Assembly: GCA_015478945.1 (NCBI GenBank)
Contig: JABUQX010078543.1
Span: forward strand, 1-43,637
Length of the DNA: 43,637 nucleotides
Reading direction: 5' to 3'
DNA from: Trachelipus rathkii
Lineage: Eukaryota > Arthropoda > Malacostraca > Isopoda > Trachelipodidae
The notes under the pieces were generated by a model. The model made no database searches and was not told the origin of the DNA. It worked only from the letters and a program-made list of their open reading frames with translations. Positions 30,490-40,169 of the stretch are shown piece after piece (position 1 is the first letter of the stretch; every line of letters begins with the position of its first letter). Position numbers and translations under genes: made by a program.

Positions 30490-32750
30490 TGACAAAACGA
30501 TTATGTTATAATAATTAAAAAGAAGTAATAATTGTCCCAAAGAACCAAAGAAATAGAATAAACAAACTTACAAGATTTCTTTTAACGAAACCAAGAAAAT
30601 TCTTTAAGACCCATGTCAGAAGGCCATCTCTTGTTCTCTACAGGATTTCTTGGAACTGCAATATGGTAAGTTTCTGCTGCCTCAAAAATTGCTCATGAAT
30701 ATGAAAAAAATTATAGAACATTTATTAGTAATGACCCTAGATTGACAACACAATGTAAATAAGTATATATTATTTTAGAACGACATCTGTACCTTTAAAC
30801 GCCCAAATTTTCTTATGACCAATGGTTTTATATTATTTACTCAGACTTACACCTATGTAAATTTTTTTAACCCTTTTCTCTTTAACAATCAAACCAAAAT
30901 AATGCAGTGGGAGGAAAAACCCAGTAAATCTCTTTATAATTTTAATATAAAAAAAATATTTAGAAATACAAAACAAAAGAATGTTTATATACAAATAAAT
31001 GGGGATGAAAAGAATTTCCTTTATCTTAAATGTAGGTTTAAAGAAATATGCAAAAAAAAACAAATAGTAATAATGAAATTTATATGTATTAGTGTATATT
31101 ATTTAAGTGTTATTTATTTAGTTTTTTTACTAGCCTGAGTACCGCCGCATTACCGATACCGATGAACATGCGTTCTCGCGCTAAAATAAACCCCGTAGTG
31201 CACTACCGCGAACCACGTTGGTAATGTTGTTTAACACCGGCGGCTGACCACTCCGACTTCTATATTCGTTTTGTTTTATTAGTTTTATCCAGCTATCCCC
31301 GATTCCCTTTAATTCGTCTACCTCTCCTCTCCTTATCCACTCACTCCAGGAAGATGGATACTTTCGAGATTGACTCTGGTTCCAGCTCCAAGCTGGCCTA
31401 ACCTGTATAATCAGGGGCGGAACACCTCAAGTCGTTATTGACAATGTATATAAAAAAAATCTATTATGATTTGAATATTCACTTCAATAATCTGTCTGTA
31501 CACTCCCAGTGAACAGCAATCAGTTATGACCAATTACATATAAATTTCTCTTTGTTATTAATAATAACCAGTAACACCTTTAAAAATTTTGTTATGTTGT
31601 ATGTAGTTAGATTGAAAAAAAATTGATTGGGGGATTTTAAACAAATTTATAAACAAAGTGGGGGAAATTATTAAGATAATTAATATATATCCTAGGGGAA
31701 ATTATTCAAAGTGGAAATTATTCAACAATATTCAATCACTAAATAGAATTATTATTATTTCCTTTTACCAAGGATACAAAATTTTATGGGGTGGATAATT
31801 ATCCAAAACAAATAGAAGAAAATTTACCCTAACAAAAGTAAAAGATAAACTCCAAGCTTTATACACTTTAGTTAATTATTATTTTAAACAACTAAGGATC
31901 TGGGGAATTTCAAAGGAATGTGCATTTAACTTTTTCTTTAGTAACTTAATCTTTTTATTACTAGGATTCAAGACAACACTTCTTGATTAATTATATAATA
32001 GATCCTCAACAATTCCTTTTGTTAGCTGATAAACTAGTTTATACACACACTAGCCAACAAGCAACCAATTCTCTGTTGCTTAAATATTATTGATTTACAA
32101 AAAAAAATGATAAAAGAATTATATTCTTTTTATTTGAATAACCTTCATCTTGGTTGAAGAACAGTTACTTCACTTGATAGAAGCTTGAAATCCACCGATG
32201 GGGCAAAAAAAATGTTTATCTGGGGCAAACCACCCAAGAAAACTTCAATGGTATTGAAACCAAACCCGTAACCAAAAACCTAAAAAAATTTAAAACGGTA
32301 TTACCTATCTAAACTCAGTAAACCATTACAATGTATCCCAACATTCTACCTATAAAGAAAAACCACAAGAATAGTTAACTAACTTACCCCTGTTGAAACA
32401 GAGGTTTCTTTGGGTTGTCCAAGGTGAAATTGAATAACAGCTGCGGAGCACTATGAACTTGAACACAATCGTAGATACAACTTGGGAAACAGACTCTGGT
32501 AATTTGCCTATCATGGTGGGAAAAAATTTAAAAGAGTTATTCTCACTACCAATATTGTCCAAAATCTCACCTGAAACGTCACCCATATTTTGTAATTCAT
32601 TTAAATTTTTCATGTAAAGGGTTTTATTGTGTATTTACCTAATGGCAGATATTTATATTCTCACAAAATTCCAAGATAACAATCTAGGCACTTATAAGTT
32701 GTTATTTCGGGCTATGATGAGCTGTTAGAAAATTATATATAAATATAACA
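30490..32750 (-). repeat. 5' LTR of G-minus (2.26 kb)
   Basis: Direct repeat of 4939-7176. Starts TGACAAAACG and ends ATATAACA. Right flank is (TA)n. A few substitutions separate the copies up to about 32380; beyond that they differ by many small indels. Confidence 0.88.
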
Positions 32751-32877
32751 TATATATATATATATATTAATATAGATATCTTATAATATTATATTTTGAG
32801 GTATATAGGTATATATTCTTATATATATATATAGTATATATGGATATTATATATTAGTATATATATATATAATATAT
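32751..32877. repeat. (TA)n-rich junction
   Basis: AT-only low-complexity sequence between the G-minus LTR and the hAT remnant; no gene. Confidence 0.9.
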
Positions 32878-33600
32878 CAGAGGTGGGCCACCCGCGCTCA
32901 TTTTAGGGTAGTCCGCTAGCGCACCCCCGCACCTCGAGAAAACGTAGTCCGCTACTGTGCAGACTCCGCACGACATACTTCAGACCATGCAACTCCGCTA
33001 GTTCTCAAGTCCGCACGGTACCTGCACGTCTTCCACTAATAATTTGCGACTTTCACAAAAAGTTTTAATATTAAATACTAAATAGTATATTTCCTTACAA
33101 AAGAAATTTATTTATAATATTATAATATAATATTGAATGAATATTTACAAATCTCAAGATTTTCCTCTTCCTCCTCAATGTCTTCGTCAAAGAACAAGAG
33201 ATCCATAATATACCTTTCAAAAAAGATTAGCTGCTCAAATTAAAAAGCAGTTAAGGTGACCTCTTTGCCTCAAAATATCCCCACCAGTACTAAATATTCC
33301 GCATTACTTAACGCAGCAGGAACTAGGGAGAGGTGTATTATATTTTGTGAACAAGTTCAACAAATTCCTCCTATGCTGAAAGGGAAAATGTCCTTGGTGA
33401 GGGAGTGCTGGTGTTAGTTCGCTTCCAGCAGTCCATTGCTAATTTAACGTCCTCACCTAAATCATTCTGCCTCCTTCTGAAATATTTTGACCACCCTGTC
33501 CAACCCATAAGAAGGTCTATTTTTCGTTCAAGATTTTAGTAGAATCCATGAAAGCTCGAAGCCTGCAGAGTCGATGCTAAAGCTACGTATCAGCTCGGTA
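32878..33600 (-). mobile_element. hAT DNA transposon remnant
   Basis: Starts CAGAGGTGGGCCA, a typical hAT terminal inverted repeat (CAGxGGTGG type), and carries on the minus strand the C-terminal hAT dimerisation motif FSTGGDILRQRG (about 33255-33290), with neighbouring fragments in other frames (for example near 33440-33500). Only the 3' part of the transposase survives, full of stops; the other terminal repeat is not seen. The first ~180 bases are GC-rich sub-terminal sequence. Confidence 0.75.
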
Positions 33601-33628
33601 AGCTATGTATATATTAATATATATATAT

Positions 33629-33718
<90 letters not shown>

Positions 33719-33932
33719 ATTAATCAATTCTGTGTTAAACCCAAATATATATTATATATTAATATATATATATAATATATATTATACTATATTTATAATA
33801 TAATATATATATATATATATATTATATATTATATATATAATATAATATATATATATATATATTATATATTATATATATTTCCCGACTCAATATATAATAT
33901 ATATATATATATATATAATAAATAATATATAT

Positions 33933-33974
<42 letters not shown>
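33601..33974. repeat. (TA)n microsatellite
   Basis: Interrupted alternating TA between the hAT remnant and the next LTR. Two short non-TA islands (near 33721-33745 and 33880-33890) carry nothing recognisable. Confidence 0.95.
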
Positions 33975-33978
<4 letters not shown>

Positions 33979-34480
33979 GCACTCCATTATAACTTTGTAA
34001 ACATTTTAATTTATGTTCGTACTTATGCTAAGATTTGCGCGAGCAAAATTTTAGCATAAGTCAAAGTGAAATACTATATAAACCCGTCATTTTGAGATAC
34101 TCTTCAGTCAGATAAAGTCAGTCAGATCAAATTAACAAGAATCAAAAGAAATAAATTCACTCAAGATACTCTCTCTAGAAATCCTCCCGGCAAGAGCGAT
34201 AAACTTCAAGGAAAAGGCTGCGACTCGAATATCGATAACCAATTTTCGCCGCTAAACGAAGAGTCAGAGGCAAGTTCGAAAAACACACTGGAAAAGGCTG
34301 CGACTTGCAATTCGCCTACAGAGAGTATCTCCACAGAAGGGACTTTTATTACTTTACTAGTATTGATTATCTCTACTTATTGTTTAATAAATACCTCATT
34401 CGAAATATGGATTTTTAAATTACCATCCTCTTATATAGGGTGCTTGCTCTTAATTAAAATAAGCCACCAACTTAGCAAGT
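33975..34480 (+). repeat. 5' LTR of the TRIM-like element
   Basis: Matches 35676-36175 with small indels. Contains two copies of GGAAAAGGCTGCGACT about 85 bases apart. The right end is uncertain by about 15 bases because the two copies drift apart. Confidence 0.75.
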
Positions 34481-34732
34481 CCTACCCTATATAATTGGTG
34501 AACCCGGAGAAGAACACCCACAACTTCAATCAACGCCTTCTGAAAAACAAACAAAATGAAGAAAAAGAAAAAACTGCAATAATACTAAAAATCCCAATCA
34601 GAACACCCCTAGAAGATGACTCAAGAAAACGATATATTACAACTTTGATTTCAAATTTTTAATTAATTTTGGATATGGTCTTCCAATCTTTTCACAAATA
34701 CACAGTCGAGGGATTCATCGTTAGAACATAGC

Positions 34733-35122
34733 AACTTCCTTTTGCGGTATGGGATTTCTTTCATCATTCAAGTTTGGATTATGGCAAGAAACCAATTTTG
34801 AATTCCAAACTCGACTCTTGTATTCCTTTTTCGAATTCTGAAATGGTTCTGTGAACACCGCTCCCTTTTATGTATGAAATTTTTCAAAATAAAGGACCAA
34901 TTTCAAGCAATTTCGCCTCTACATATGTAACTTTTCCTTTACGGTATGGATTTCTTTCATCATTTTAAGTTTGGATTATGGGCAGAAGCTCATTTTTTAA
35001 ATTCCACTACGAACTTTGATTCCTTTCGAATTCAATGGTTCTGTGACCGCTCCCTTTTAATGTATGAAGAAATTTTTTCAAAAAAAGGACCTAATTTTCA
35101 AGCAACTTCCGTCTCTACTATG
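34733..35122. repeat. Two-unit ~195-base tandem duplication
   Basis: Units at about 34733-34927 and 34928-35122; both contain GATTTCTTTCATCATT, AGTTTGGATTATGG, TGGTTCTGTGA and CGCTCCCTTTTA in the same order. Diverged by substitutions and indels. No coding support. Confidence 0.8.
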
Positions 35123-35675
35123 TCAAGCAAATGTTCTCTCCGTACTACAACTTGAAAACTACGATGCGCATTGGTCAAATCAATGGATAACGTTAGAAAC
35201 GTCTTTTACTGGACCTTTTTCCTTGGATTTAATGGTTCGATCAATGTGGCCTTATTTAACGTGAATAATTCAATTGTTTCAATATTAATTATATGTATTA
35301 ACATTTTTGTACTGTTTATGCATTTTAAATGTTGTAATGTTTGTTTATATTAAACGATATAACAAATATGCTGTGTTTAAAATCACTTTTTATTTTCTGT
35401 ATATATAACATTATTGAATTTTTATGTATTCAAAATATTTGTATATATGTTAAGATCTTCGGATGTAACCAGTTTTGCTCGTATTTTTAAATATTCTTCA
35501 AATTTCATGTATATTATTTTTGCCTTCAAATGTTTGTAATGTTTACTTATGATCTTCGGACATATAAATATGCTTGCATTTGAAAGCACTTTAATGTTTA
35601 TGTATTTTAGTTATTATTTCCTTGTATAATTATTTAAACATACTTTTCTCATGCCGTGTTAGCGCAGGTAAGTAA

Positions 35676-36175
35676 TGTACAACTCCCATTATAACTTTGC
35701 TTATAACCATTTTAATTTATGTTCGTACTTATGCTAAGATTTGCGCGAGCAATATTTTAGCATAAGTCAAAGTGAATACTACTATAAACCCGTCATTTTG
35801 AGATACTCTTCAGTCAGATAAAGTCAGTCCAGATCAATTAAACAAGAATCAAAAGAAATATTCACTCAAGATACCTCTCTAGAAATCCTCTCGCCGGCAA
35901 GAGCGATAAACTTCAAGGAAAAGGCTGCGACTCGAATATCGATAACCAATTTTCGCCGCTAAACGAAGAGTCAGAGGCAAGTTCGAAAAACACACTGGAA
36001 AAGGCTGCGACTTGCAATTCGCCTACAGAGAGTATCTCCACAGAAGGGACTTTTATTACTTTACTAGTATTGATTATCTCTACTTATTGTTTAATAAATA
36101 CCAATTCGAAATATGGAATTTTTTAAATTACCATCCTCTTATATAGGTGGCTTTGCTCTTAATTAAATAAGACCA
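35676..36175 (+). repeat. 3' LTR of the TRIM-like element
   Basis: Second copy of the LTR, starting TGTACAACTCCC. No strong polypurine tract precedes it. Confidence 0.75.
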
Positions 36176-36180
36176 ACCTA

Positions 36181-36320
36181 AAAGGTAAGAGAACCTAATA
36201 TATAATATAATCATATATATATATAATATATATATATATAATTAGTATATATCTTATCTCCTTCATTATGGGGAAAATAGAAGGTAGATAAAGAAAGAAA
36301 GATATATATATATATGATGA
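36181..36320. other. (TA)n and purine-rich junction
   Basis: AT-rich low-complexity sequence with (TA)n near 36199-36250; no gene. The copia B LTR begins at 36321. Confidence 0.8.
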
Positions 36321-36953
36321 ACACAACTATACAATTTTGTACTTTTTACTATCTATCTATCTATCTCACAAAGTCCTATCTATTTCTTCCTATCTAATTC
36401 TAATACTTTATGATACTTTAATAATAATAATGTTATTTTACCTGTTTGCTTGCTTGATATGTCTTCTTCAACGATGTAAGAAATAAGAGATGTATAATTA
36501 GTGCAAAATGGCAGAACGTTGAATATTAGGCAGCGAAGACAGACGACGATTATATTTTAATGTTAGTAGGTTAAATAAGTTTGTTAATTAGTCACGTAAT
36601 ACAGTATGGTCTTGTCAAGTCACTTATTATATCAGTCAGTCAGATCTTTCCTTTAAACAATTATCTTCTAAATCCTTATATAAGTGGTGATTTCTTCTTA
36701 CTCTGTTGCACTCTCTTATATCTTGTTGTCTCTCTTCTTATGTTTCTTTCTTATTCTTCTTATTTGTTTCCTTGTTTACTAGTTTCATTCACGTTTCTTT
36801 TCTTCTTGTTGTTATATTATTTGCTTTCAGCTTTCAATAAATCTGGATCTATTTTATTCCATATATTTCATATACTGTTTATTATTCTATTATTTATATT
36901 ATTTATCAATCTATATTATTATTTAATCATTAATTATTCCTAATTTCAATCTT
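36321..36953 (-). repeat. 3' LTR of copia B (633 bases)
   Basis: Begins ACACAACTATAC and ends TTCAATCTT in the plus sense; includes a short (ATCT)n at about 36350-36366. Differs from the right LTR by very few bases. Open frames in it are not supported as genes. Confidence 0.85.
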
Positions 36954-37016
36954 TACTATATTCTTAATCTATAAATCTATACAGTTTTGTACCTGCATAA
37001 AATAAATAAACATGCA

Positions 37017-37053
37017 GCAGACAATGATGATGTCTCACATCATCACTGTCTGC
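37017..37053. other. Strong hairpin near the 3' end of copia B
   Basis: GCAGACAATGATGATGT and ACATCATCACTGTCTGC form 17-base arms with one mismatch around a CTC loop. It lies between the last open frame and the 3' LTR, 64 bases from the LTR. Possibly an RNA packaging or dimerisation structure; inference only. Confidence 0.7.
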
Positions 37054-37157
37054 ATCAATCTCACACCACTCTCTTCCACCTCTTTTATCCCCCTAATCTT
37101 TTTTCTTTTCATACCTTATTTCCACATTCAAACATATTATATAACTCTCATTCCTTC

Positions 37158-37601
37158 TCAGAATACATTATTATACCTACACTTCTTACCACTCAAATTC
37201 CCAATAAATTCTTCACACATATGCCACATGTTGTATAATCCTACACTAACATTTTTATACTTCCATCTCTTTCCCGAGTTAATTTCTTCTAACATCTCAT
37301 CACACATATTCAATAACGTGTATACTATCTCACTTACTTGACTTATACTTTGTAATTCCTCCACATCGTTTTCTTTTTCACATACTTCAAAACTAATATA
37401 TTCTTTCTCACTCTCATTTATGTGGTTATCTCTTATTTGTATTTTTTCTATGTCTCTCTCACTACTTTTATTATTTACATTATTCTCTTGATCATTCTTC
37501 CCTTTCTTCTTTCGTTTCCCTCTTTTACTCTTTTTTCTTGAACGATTCTCTCCCTGATGTTCTGGTTCATCTGTTGCACTTAAACAACCCAATATTTCCT
37601 C
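37158..37601 (-). CDS. C-terminal Gag extension of copia B after an in-frame TGA
   Basis: In the same frame as the main Gag, separated from it only by TGA at 37602-37604. About 148 residues: a Lys/Arg-rich patch (RSRKKSKRGKRKKKGK) likely to bind nucleic acid, then an acidic and helical region ending SGKKCRYNNVF. First ATG at 37592. Either a nonsense mutation cut the Gag in two, or the TGA is sometimes read through. No enzyme motif is present. Not recognised otherwise. Confidence 0.55.
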   Translation of the reverse strand, partial: EEILGCLSATDEPEHQGENRSRKKSKRGKRKKKGKNDQENNVNNKSSERDIEKIQIRDNHINESEKEYISFEVCEKENDVEELQSISQVSEIVYTLLNMCDEMLEEINSGKRWKYKNVSVGLYNMWHMCEEFIGNLSGKKCRYNNVF

Positions 37602-37604
37602 ATG

Positions 37605-38804
37605 TCATTCTTTCTTTATACCTTCAATACTATCAATTCTTTGATCTAAAATTGCTTCAATCATTCCTTCTTTAACCTCATCTATGTCTTCACTTGTTTC
37701 TTCTATATCATTATCATTCAGCTCACTCAGATAGATATTCTCTTTCTCCCTTTTATTCACTTCTTTTACTCCCTTTTTCTTATTCCACCAACAATCGTTA
37801 TCCACATGTCCAAATTTGTTACACATCGTACATTTTCTTATATTTTCTACACTTGTTTGACACTCTTTTGATCCGTGTCCCTTTCTTCCACACCTGAGAC
37901 AAAAAATTGCATCTTCACAATCCTTCGCCATATGCCCATCTTTCATACATTTGAAACATCTAAATCCCTTACTCAAACATTCCCAACCTTTATGTCCTAT
38001 TCCTCCACACTTATAACACTTAATTCTTTCTTCTCTTTCACCTTGTGTTTCCCTCTTCTGTGCCCCCTCTGTTGTGTCCTCTACATAATCATTATTCTTC
38101 CCATGCCACACCTGTTCCTTTTCATTTCTACTTGTTTCTCTTCTCTTATACACTGCCCCAGTCATTTCATCCATACCCTGTCTATTCCTTACCCACCACA
38201 TTTCATCCTTTTCCTTTCTTTCTCTTGTATCCTCACTCTCAGTTTTTATGTCTTCAAATATTCTTAGCATTTGTTTTCTAATATTCTCATATTCCAAATC
38301 ACTGTCACCACATCCCCCTATAATAATCTGTTCTTCCCACTTTTTCAATCTTGCTGAATACAACAAATGAGCTCCTTTTACATCCTTTCCCCACTCACTC
38401 ATCCCTAAACAGATTGCTTCACTCATTACTTTTTCATACCGTATCACATATTCCTTCACGCTTTCTTCTTCTCTTCTATCTATTTTTAATACATTGAGCA
38501 CACTATTAAACCTCTCCACTCTTTTATCCAACTTATATCTATTATCTAATGCCGCTAATATTAACTTTACCCCATTCTCACTTGACAACTCACGTATACT
38601 AATGTTCTTTGTTAGTTCTTCCGCTTCACCCTCTAAATGTAATCTTATCATTAATCCCCTTTGTTTCATATTTGCATTTAATTCCACCCAATCACACACC
38701 TTTCTCCTCCACTTTTCATAATCTCTTTCCTTTCCAGAAAACGCTGGACATTTACCCACTATTCTAGTTTCACCCTCCCTTTCCTTTACATCATCACCAC
38801 CCAT
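37605..38804 (-). CDS. Gag of copia B with four CCHC zinc knuckles
   Basis: Start taken at ATG 38804-38802 (MGGDDVKE); the frame is open 13 codons further upstream but that part overlaps the primer-binding site. Capsid-like region with PAFSGKERDYEKWRRKV and ESVKEYVIRYEKVM. Four CCHC knuckles (residues 276-289, 296-309, 315-328 and 338-351 counted from the upstream ATG at 38843), all with C-x2-C-x4-H-x4-C spacing, for example CYKCGGIGHKGWEC. Acidic C-terminus, then TGA. Structural particle protein that packages RNA. The frame is intact, consistent with recent activity. Confidence 0.85.
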   Translation of the reverse strand: MGGDDVKEREGETRIVGKCPAFSGKERDYEKWRRKVCDWVELNANMKQRGLMIRLHLEGEAEELTKNISIRELSSENGVKLILAALDNRYKLDKRVERFNSVLNVLKIDRREEESVKEYVIRYEKVMSEAICLGMSEWGKDVKGAHLLYSARLKKWEEQIIIGGCGDSDLEYENIRKQMLRIFEDIKTESEDTRERKEKDEMWWVRNRQGMDEMTGAVYKRRETSRNEKEQVWHGKNNDYVEDTTEGAQKRETQGEREERIKCYKCGGIGHKGWECLSKGFRCFKCMKDGHMAKDCEDAIFCLRCGRKGHGSKECQTSVENIRKCTMCNKFGHVDNDCWWNKKKGVKEVNKREKENIYLSELNDNDIEETSEDIDEVKEGMIEAILDQRIDSIEGIKKE

Positions 38805-38816
38805 TATAAAAAACCG

Positions 38817-38834
38817 AGCAGAGTTGCGCACTGT
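38817..38834 (-). other. Possible primer-binding site of copia B
   Basis: No TGG-type site adjoins the LTR end at 38838. Instead, the minus strand reads ACAGTGCGCAACTCTGCT three bases inside; its complement AGCAGAGTTGCGCACTGT matches the 5' end of animal initiator tRNA-Met in about 15 of 18 positions (tRNA sequence from general knowledge). Priming from a tRNA fragment is known for Drosophila copia, but from a different part of that tRNA. Confidence 0.4.
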
Positions 38835-38837
38835 CGG

Positions 38838-40169
38838 ACACAACTATACAATTTTGTACTTTTTACTATCTATCTCACAAAGTCCTATCTATTTCTTCCT
38901 ATCTAATTCTAATACTTTATGATACTTTAATAATAATAATGTTATTTTACCTGTTTGCTTGCTTGATATGTCTTCTTCAACGATGTAAGAAATAAGAGAT
39001 GTATAATTAGTGCAAAATGGCAGAACGTTGAATATTAGGCAGCGAAGACAGACGACGATTATATTTTAATGTTAGTAGGTTAAATAAGTTTGTTAATTAG
39101 TCACGTAATACAGTATGGTCTTGTCAAGTCACTTATTACATCAGTCAGTCAGATCTTTCCTTTAAACAATTATCTTCTAAATCCTTATATAAGTGGTGAT
39201 TTCTTCTTACTCTGTTGCACTCTCTTATATCTTGTTGTCTCTCTTCTTATGTTTCTTTCTTATTCTTCTTATTTGTTTCCTTGTTTACTAGTTTCATTCA
39301 CGTTTCTTTTCTTCTTGTTGTTATATTATTTGCTTTCAGCTTTCAATAAATCTGGATCTATTTTATTCCATATATTTCATATACTGTTTATTATTCTATT
39401 ATTTATATTATTTATCAATCTATGATTAAAATCAGTGGTTAACAAAGCTAATACAAACACACAAAGAGTTAACTCACCTGATGTTTCCTGTTGATCAGGC
39501 TTGACTCCTCTATACTGAATCTTACAGTTCCTTAAAGGAATAACAAAAACAGACTTGTTTCTTCTAGGTACCACTTTTGTACCTAATGAACAGTATTTAC
39601 ATATATAACAATGATTTGTATATACCGATACTAGGTTACCACCGACTCCTCTATACCACAACGGTCCCCCAGGTGTACACCCGTCACGACAAAACATACG
39701 CAAGGTATTACCACGAGGATAACTTTGTTTGTAACCACATTTAAGATTACCAAATACTGCTCTCTACACACACATAAGAGTACTAGAATTACGAATTGTA
39801 CTTGTAACTACAGTTCACAGTACTTCACTTATTACTGTAATTATACTTGCCACTTCACAGTACTTTACGTTACTCCCATATTAACAATGACTGAAATGAA
39901 ATAAATATTACGTTAATGAATAAATAATAACACTGATCAAACCAGAAACACCTGTGTGCTTCTACCGCCGACTTGGTCGACACAGTAACTAGGAAACACT
40001 CCATGTTCTTCCTCAACTTCTCAATCTTCCCTTCTTCTCATACATAGAAGAACAACCATCACATCTTCACAAAATAGGACAAACAACCTAAAAAAAAACA
40101 AAAAAAAAAACACAAAACTCATCAATCTATATTATTATTTAATCATTAATTATTCCTAATTTCAATCTT
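38838..40169 (-). repeat. 5' LTR of copia B, interrupted by a solo LTR
   Basis: 38838-39422 and 40125-40169 (with the duplicated bases) together match 36321-36953. After 40169 the sequence differs from the left LTR flank. Confidence 0.85.
39423..40124 (-). mobile_element. Solo LTR of copia C family in the 5' LTR of copia B
   Basis: About 702 bases. In plus sense it starts TGATTAAAATCA and ends CTCATCA, flanked by ATCTA (39418-39422 and 40125-40129), a 5-base duplication as usual for copia; the repeated string is up to 10 bases, so ends could shift by a few bases. Its first ~165 bases are the reverse complement of the LTR end at 42409-42572. It contains no internal region, so it likely arose by LTR-LTR recombination. 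Confidence 0.75.

Larger units (their letters stand above)
33975..36180 (+). mobile_element. Non-coding LTR retrotransposon (TRIM-like)
   Basis: Two ~500-base direct repeats (33975 to about 34480 and 35676 to about 36175) enclose 1.2 kb without any pol or gag. Left LTR: TGTAGCACTC start, TATA-like ACTATATAAACCC near 34072, AATAAA near 34390. Just after it, TTGGTGAACCCGG (about 34494) looks like a primer-binding site. Internal sequence contains a ~195-base imperfect tandem duplication. It would depend on enzymes of another element. Orientation is inferred from the TATA, AATAAA and binding-site order. Confidence 0.7.
36321..40169 (-). mobile_element. Gag-only copia-type LTR element (copia B)
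   Basis: Near-identical LTRs (36321-36953 and 38838-40169, the latter interrupted by a solo LTR) flank 1.9 kb holding only a Gag reading frame on the minus strand. There is no protease, integrase, RT or RNase H, so it would need enzymes from a related element. LTR lengths agree exactly after subtracting the nested LTR, its duplication and an 8-base (ATCT)n difference. No target duplication was found at the outer ends. Assigned to copia by the Gag core motif shared with copia A and C. Confidence 0.75.

Noticed and set aside
36581..36943. Hydrophobic 111-120-codon open frames in the copia B LTRs (also 39090-39425)
   Set aside because: Leu/Phe/Tyr-rich translation of pyrimidine-rich LTR sequence, opposite to the gag direction; looks like membrane protein only because of composition.
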